Below the pieces are notes generated by a model. It ran no database searches. It was given only the letters and a program-made list of their open reading frames with translations, and had not been told where the DNA came from. Made by a program: the position numbers and the translations under genes. A stretch of 51,306 bases of DNA from JBCCEJ01 sp039030335 (GTDB lineage Bacteria > Pseudomonadota > Gammaproteobacteria > HK1): the NCBI GenBank assembly GCA_039030335.1, contig JBCCEJ010000042.1:1-51306 (forward strand), given 5' to 3'. The stretch's first letter is position 1. The number at the start of each line of letters is the position of its first letter. Shown here in pieces: positions 48,082 to 51,306 of this stretch.

Positions 48082-49809
48082 TCAGTGAAGCCGGTCAGTC
48101 AGGTCCAGCACGCGTGCCACCTCTTCGAGGCTGGTGACGCCTTCCAGTACCCGGCGGACACCGTCCTCGGCCAGATTGACGTAGCCCTTGCTGACCGCAA
48201 GCTTGGTTATTTCCCGGGTCGTCGCGCGTCGCGCCACCAGTTCGTCGATCTCGTGATCGAACTTCAGCACCTCAGCTATCGCAAGGCGACCCTTGTAGCC
48301 CGTGTGGCCGCACTTCGCGCAGCCCGCTGCCTTGTAGACCGGCGGCAGCTGCGAGCCCACGCCCATACCGAACAGCGAGCGTACCATCCGCGGCGGATCG
48401 TAGGTTTCCTTGCAATCTACGCAGAGCTTGCGCACCAGTCGCTGCCCCATGACGCCGATAATGTTCCCGGCCATGATGTCGGGCGGAATCCCCGTATCCA
48501 ACAGCCGGGGAATCGCGCCCACGGCCGAATTCGTATGCAGCGTGGAAAACACCTGGTGCCCGGTCATGGCAGCACGAAATGCCATTTCGGCCGTTTCACC
48601 ATCGCGAATCTCACCGACCAGGATGATGTCCGGGTCCTGGCGCATCATCGTGCGCACGCCATTAGCGAAGTCGAGCTTTACGGCTTCGTTGACCGAGGTC
48701 TGTCGGATCATCTCCATCGGGTACTCGACCGGGTCCTCCAGCGTCATGATGTTGACCTGTTCGGTGTTCAGGTGATTCAACATCGAGTAAAGCGCGGTCG
48801 TCTTACCACTGCCCGTTGGGCCGGTGACCAGAATGATACCTTCTGGCCGAGCCATCATGAGCCGCAGCAGCGCGAGCGCGTCCGAAGACAGGCCGAGCGC
48901 TTCCAGTGACACGATGCCCTTTTGGCGGTCCAACACCCGCAGCACGATGTTCTCGCCGTGCGTCGTCGGCATCGACGATACGCGGAAATCCACCGCGTGG
49001 CCGGACACCTGCAGCGACACGCGCCCGTCCTGCGGCGCGCGCATCTCGGCGATATTCATCCCGGATATGACTTTGAGCCGAACCGCAATCGCAGCCCAGT
49101 AGTTGCGATGCAGACTGCGAATCTGACGCAGCACGCCGTCGATGCGGTAGCGAATCCTGAGGAAATCATGCTCAGGTTCGAAATGAATATCCGAAGCGCC
49201 ACGCTTGACCGCATCCGACAACAGAGCATTCACGAGCCGTACCACGGGCTGGCTGTATTCGTCGGTCTCGAACTCGAGGCTCTGGTAGTCGATCTCGCCG
49301 GTTTCGATCTCCTGGAGGATGCCGTCGACCGACAGCTCGTAGCCGTAGAACTGATCGATCGCTTCATCGATCTCGACGTTGCCGGCGAGTAGCGGCTTGA
49401 TCTCGACGTTGCCGCCAAGCAGCGCCCGCACCTGGTCTACGGCGATCACGTTGAACGGATCCGACATGGCGACCGTCAGAACGTTGCGGTCTTCGTCGAA
49501 GGTCAGCGCCAGGATGTGGTAGCGCCGAGCGACGTCTTTCGGGATCAGCTGCACCACATCGCTGTCGACGACCACCTTGTTGAGGTCGACGCTGTCGTAA
49601 CCGAGTGCCCCGCCGAGCACGTCCCGGATCACTGCTTCCGTCGCAAACCCGAGGCGAACGAGGATACGCCCGAGATGGTCGCGCTTGCGCTTTTGCTCGG
49701 TGAGCGCAATGCGCACCTGATCTTCGGTCACTACGCCTTTGGCGACCAGGAGTTCGCCGATACGGCGTACCTCCGGAGGCGCGGCGATGTTGACGGTCGG
49801 TGAGTCCAT
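48082..49809 (-). CDS. MshE-like pilus extension ATPase with c-di-GMP-binding N-domain
   Basis: 575 residues. Residues 16-70 carry two MshEN motifs. RIGELLVAKGVVTEDQVRIA...Q fits the RLGxxLLxxGLLx4Lx3LxxQ c-di-GMP consensus well; the second (HLGRILVRLGFATEAVIRDVLGG) fits partly, with His for Arg. The T2SSE ATPase has Walker A GPTGSGKTT (~331), Asp box TLEDPVEYPME, Walker B DIILVGEIRDGETAEMA, His box FSTLHTNSA and a zinc site formed by CVDCKE and CAKCGHTGYKG. All look functional. It powers pilus assembly and is likely activated by c-di-GMP. Start ATG 49809; GTG/ATG one codon upstream also possible. Confidence 0.93.
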   Translation of the reverse strand: MDSPTVNIAAPPEVRRIGELLVAKGVVTEDQVRIALTEQKRKRDHLGRILVRLGFATEAVIRDVLGGALGYDSVDLNKVVVDSDVVQLIPKDVARRYHILALTFDEDRNVLTVAMSDPFNVIAVDQVRALLGGNVEIKPLLAGNVEIDEAIDQFYGYELSVDGILQEIETGEIDYQSLEFETDEYSQPVVRLVNALLSDAVKRGASDIHFEPEHDFLRIRYRIDGVLRQIRSLHRNYWAAIAVRLKVISGMNIAEMRAPQDGRVSLQVSGHAVDFRVSSMPTTHGENIVLRVLDRQKGIVSLEALGLSSDALALLRLMMARPEGIILVTGPTGSGKTTALYSMLNHLNTEQVNIMTLEDPVEYPMEMIRQTSVNEAVKLDFANGVRTMMRQDPDIILVGEIRDGETAEMAFRAAMTGHQVFSTLHTNSAVGAIPRLLDTGIPPDIMAGNIIGVMGQRLVRKLCVDCKETYDPPRMVRSLFGMGVGSQLPPVYKAAGCAKCGHTGYKGRLAIAEVLKFDHEIDELVARRATTREITKLAVSKGYVNLAEDGVRRVLEGVTSLEEVARVLDLTDRLH

Positions 49810-49864
49810 CAAAGTCCTTCGCTGGAACGCGGTGGAACCGCTCGGCCGAGCCGGCGGATGCGCA

Positions 49865-51049
49865 TCAGTTCGTCGCGCTCAGGGCCACGATGCGGTCGCG
49901 TGCAGCCGCGCGCGCGAATCCTGCACCCCGGTCCCCAGCGAGAGACAGTGCCCGCTGGTAGTAGTCGCGTGCCGCCGCGGCCTGCGCCAGATGGTCCAGG
50001 CTGACAGCCAGATTGAAGGCGTAGTCAGCGTTGGCGTTATCAAATCGAAACGCCGAAAAATAAGCATTCTGCGCTTCCGGCCAGCGGCCCTGCTGAGCAT
50101 AAGCGTTGCCGAGGCTGAAGTGCAGGTGCGCGGCTTCGGGCTCATCGGCCAACAGCGTCTTCAAACCGCTGATGCTGGCATTAGCGTCTTGCGCTGGTTT
50201 CAGGCCCATCAGCCCGGCGCGCGCAACACTGTCCTGCGGATTACGTGCCAGCAGCCGTTCGTAGATAGCCGTTGCCTGCGCGCTATTACCGTTGGTCGTC
50301 GCGATCGCAGCGATGCCGAGCCACGCGTCACGATTTGTCGGATCTTCGCGCAGAACACCGTTGTACGCGCGACGCGCCCGACGTAGGTCACCACTTTGGA
50401 ACGACTGGAATCCGCGCGCCAGCTGCGGGGCAACAGGGGCTTTGCGCGTCGCCTTGGAAATGCTGAGAGCCCCTTGCTCCTGTGCTTTGGGGGCGGCCCG
50501 CGGGGGACGCCGAGCCGGGAGGCTTGGCAAGGCCGTCGATGCGCCGCCAGAACCACTGGCGCGGTTGCTGGCATTCCTCGAAGCCTGGGTCGCGGCCTCC
50601 GACTCGGCGAGGCGAGCTTCCGCTGCCTTGACCGCAGCCTCGAACTCGGCATCGCTCAGCCGCGGCCCGGGCGCAGCGGTGGGCGCCGGCGCCGGAGCTG
50701 GCGCCGCTGGCTCCACAACCTTCGGATCCGGCGGGCGAATCGAGAGGTCGGCCTGGGTCGCGGGTAACGCGGACGTCCCGATGGCAGCATTGTCTGCTTC
50801 GATCGCGGCCACGCGCTCGGCTGTTTGCGCTTTCAACCGTGCGATGAGTTCTGCGTTGCTCGGCTCCTCGGCAGCGGAGCGAGGCAACGCCTGCGCCAGA
50901 TTCGCGGTGGCCGGCGGTGCTGGCTGGCTGGCTGGCGTGGGAGAAGCAGACGCAGGCGGACGTGATAGTGAACGAAACGTCGGCGCGACCGCCGGGGACG
51001 ACTGTGTCTCGATCCAGATGCCGACTCCGACCATCGCACCGATCGCCAA
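49865..51049 (-). CDS. MshN-like TPR protein, N-terminus unresolved
   Basis: A 394-residue reading from TTG 51049, but the gene almost certainly extends upstream. In the same frame codons 51085-51020 encode a membrane helix (RLIIFVVLPLLLAIGAMVGVG), and open coding runs back to a TAA at 51269-51271 with no ATG, GTG or TTG. A long Ala/Pro-rich linker (residues ~20-190) follows. The C-terminal TPR repeats (GDLRRARRAYNGVLREDPTNR; NSAQATAIYERLLARNPQDS; AHLHFSLGNAYAQQGRWPEA) cover ~205-390. Architecture and position before the MshE-like gene suggest MshN. The missing start implies a non-standard start, a frameshift or a sequencing error. Confidence 0.75.
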   Translation of the reverse strand: MAIGAMVGVGIWIETQSSPAVAPTFRSLSRPPASASPTPASQPAPPATANLAQALPRSAAEEPSNAELIARLKAQTAERVAAIEADNAAIGTSALPATQADLSIRPPDPKVVEPAAPAPAPAPTAAPGPRLSDAEFEAAVKAAEARLAESEAATQASRNASNRASGSGGASTALPSLPARRPPRAAPKAQEQGALSISKATRKAPVAPQLARGFQSFQSGDLRRARRAYNGVLREDPTNRDAWLGIAAIATTNGNSAQATAIYERLLARNPQDSVARAGLMGLKPAQDANASISGLKTLLADEPEAAHLHFSLGNAYAQQGRWPEAQNAYFSAFRFDNANADYAFNLAVSLDHLAQAAAARDYYQRALSLAGDRGAGFARAAARDRIVALSATN

Positions 51050-51268
51050 CAGCAGCGGCAGGACGACAAAGATTATCAGGCGGCCGGCACGCCCGGCGCT
51101 GCGCGCCTGCTTGGCCTCGAACAGGTTCTGCGCAGCACGCTGAGCTTCGACCTCTTCGCCGAGGCGCCGCCCGGTACCGGTGGTGGACTCGTCATCGCGA
51201 TTGAAGAACGCCCCGGAGTCGCGTTTCGGCGATACCGGGGACAGCGCGAAAAAGCCCCGCCCGCAGGG
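51050..51268 (-). other. open upstream extension of the MshN-like gene without a standard start
   Basis: In frame with the TPR gene, these 73 codons would encode a charged cytosolic segment (FFNRDDESTTGTGRR, EEVEAQRAAQNLFEAKQARSA) and the first half of the membrane helix. The composition looks coding. The nearest possible starts are CTG codons such as 51244. Beyond the in-frame TAA (51269-51271) the remaining bases to 51306 show no gene. Confidence 0.5.
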
Positions 51269-51306
51269 TTACAAAGACAAAGAGACCCAAACGGTGCCGG
51301 CAAAAT

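Noticed and set aside
50292..51143. Plus-strand frame of 283 codons opposite the TPR gene
   Set aside because: It reads the complement of the Ala/Pro-rich linker and gives an Ala/Gly/Ser-rich sequence typical of shadows.
1..51306. tRNA, rRNA, CRISPR arrays, insertion sequences, prophage
   Set aside because: No cloverleaf-like sequence, regularly spaced repeat array, transposase, integrase or terminal inverted repeat was recognised on either strand.

Overview
The window looks like a chromosomal segment of a GC-rich, Gram-negative bacterium, most likely a gammaproteobacterium. The evidence is a trimeric-porin-type outer membrane protein, the gene order rpe-gph-trpE-trpG-trpD-trpC next to a Crp/Vfr-type regulator, and a cluster of MSHA-type (type IV pilus / type II secretion-like) assembly genes. 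No plasmid, phage, insertion sequence, CRISPR, tRNA or rRNA gene was recognised. Species cannot be fixed from sequence reading alone.

Layout. 1-1472: a porin gene with dyads upstream and three successive hairpins, the last a strong terminator, downstream. 1523-5475: two translationally coupled paralogues, each TPR repeats fused to a sulfotransferase domain, followed by an intergenic region carrying DnaA-box-like sequences. 5745-6698: a LysR-type regulator. 7114-13660: pentose-phosphate epimerase, phosphoglycolate phosphatase and tryptophan biosynthesis genes. Here trpE and trpG are separated by a reverse-strand methyltransferase whose 3' end overlaps trpE. 13995-15851: a Crp-like regulator and a PAS plus degenerate-GGDEF protein. 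16031-22062: an oligopeptide-type ABC importer operon (fused double ATPase, binding protein, two permeases).

22208-33755: the most unusual part. It is a compact run of ten same-strand genes, most overlapping or separated by a few bases. They encode a large ABC-exporter-like protein with a strongly degenerate nucleotide-binding domain and a ~270-residue insertion, a stand-alone cyclic-nucleotide-binding protein, three paralogous MurG/COG4671-like glycosyltransferases, two GT4 glycosyltransferases, a histidine phosphatase, a polysaccharide-deacetylase-like protein and a small membrane protein. I infer a pathway that builds, edits and possibly exports an envelope or extracellular glycan, perhaps controlled by a cyclic nucleotide. 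No product can be named.

34057-51306: a methyltransferase, an ABC-2 type exporter (ATPase and permease) interrupted by a prepilin gene that has a sigma-54-like promoter, an orphan sensor histidine kinase, and then a reverse-strand pilus operon. In transcription order the operon is TPR protein, MshE-like ATPase with c-di-GMP-binding N-terminus, MshG-like platform protein, MshI-, MshJ- and MshK-like proteins, a ~930-residue prepilin-like protein with internal repeats, and a second prepilin-like protein. The secretin and accessory ATPase expected of an MSHA system are not in the window. The first gene of this run has no ordinary start codon in front of its membrane anchor.
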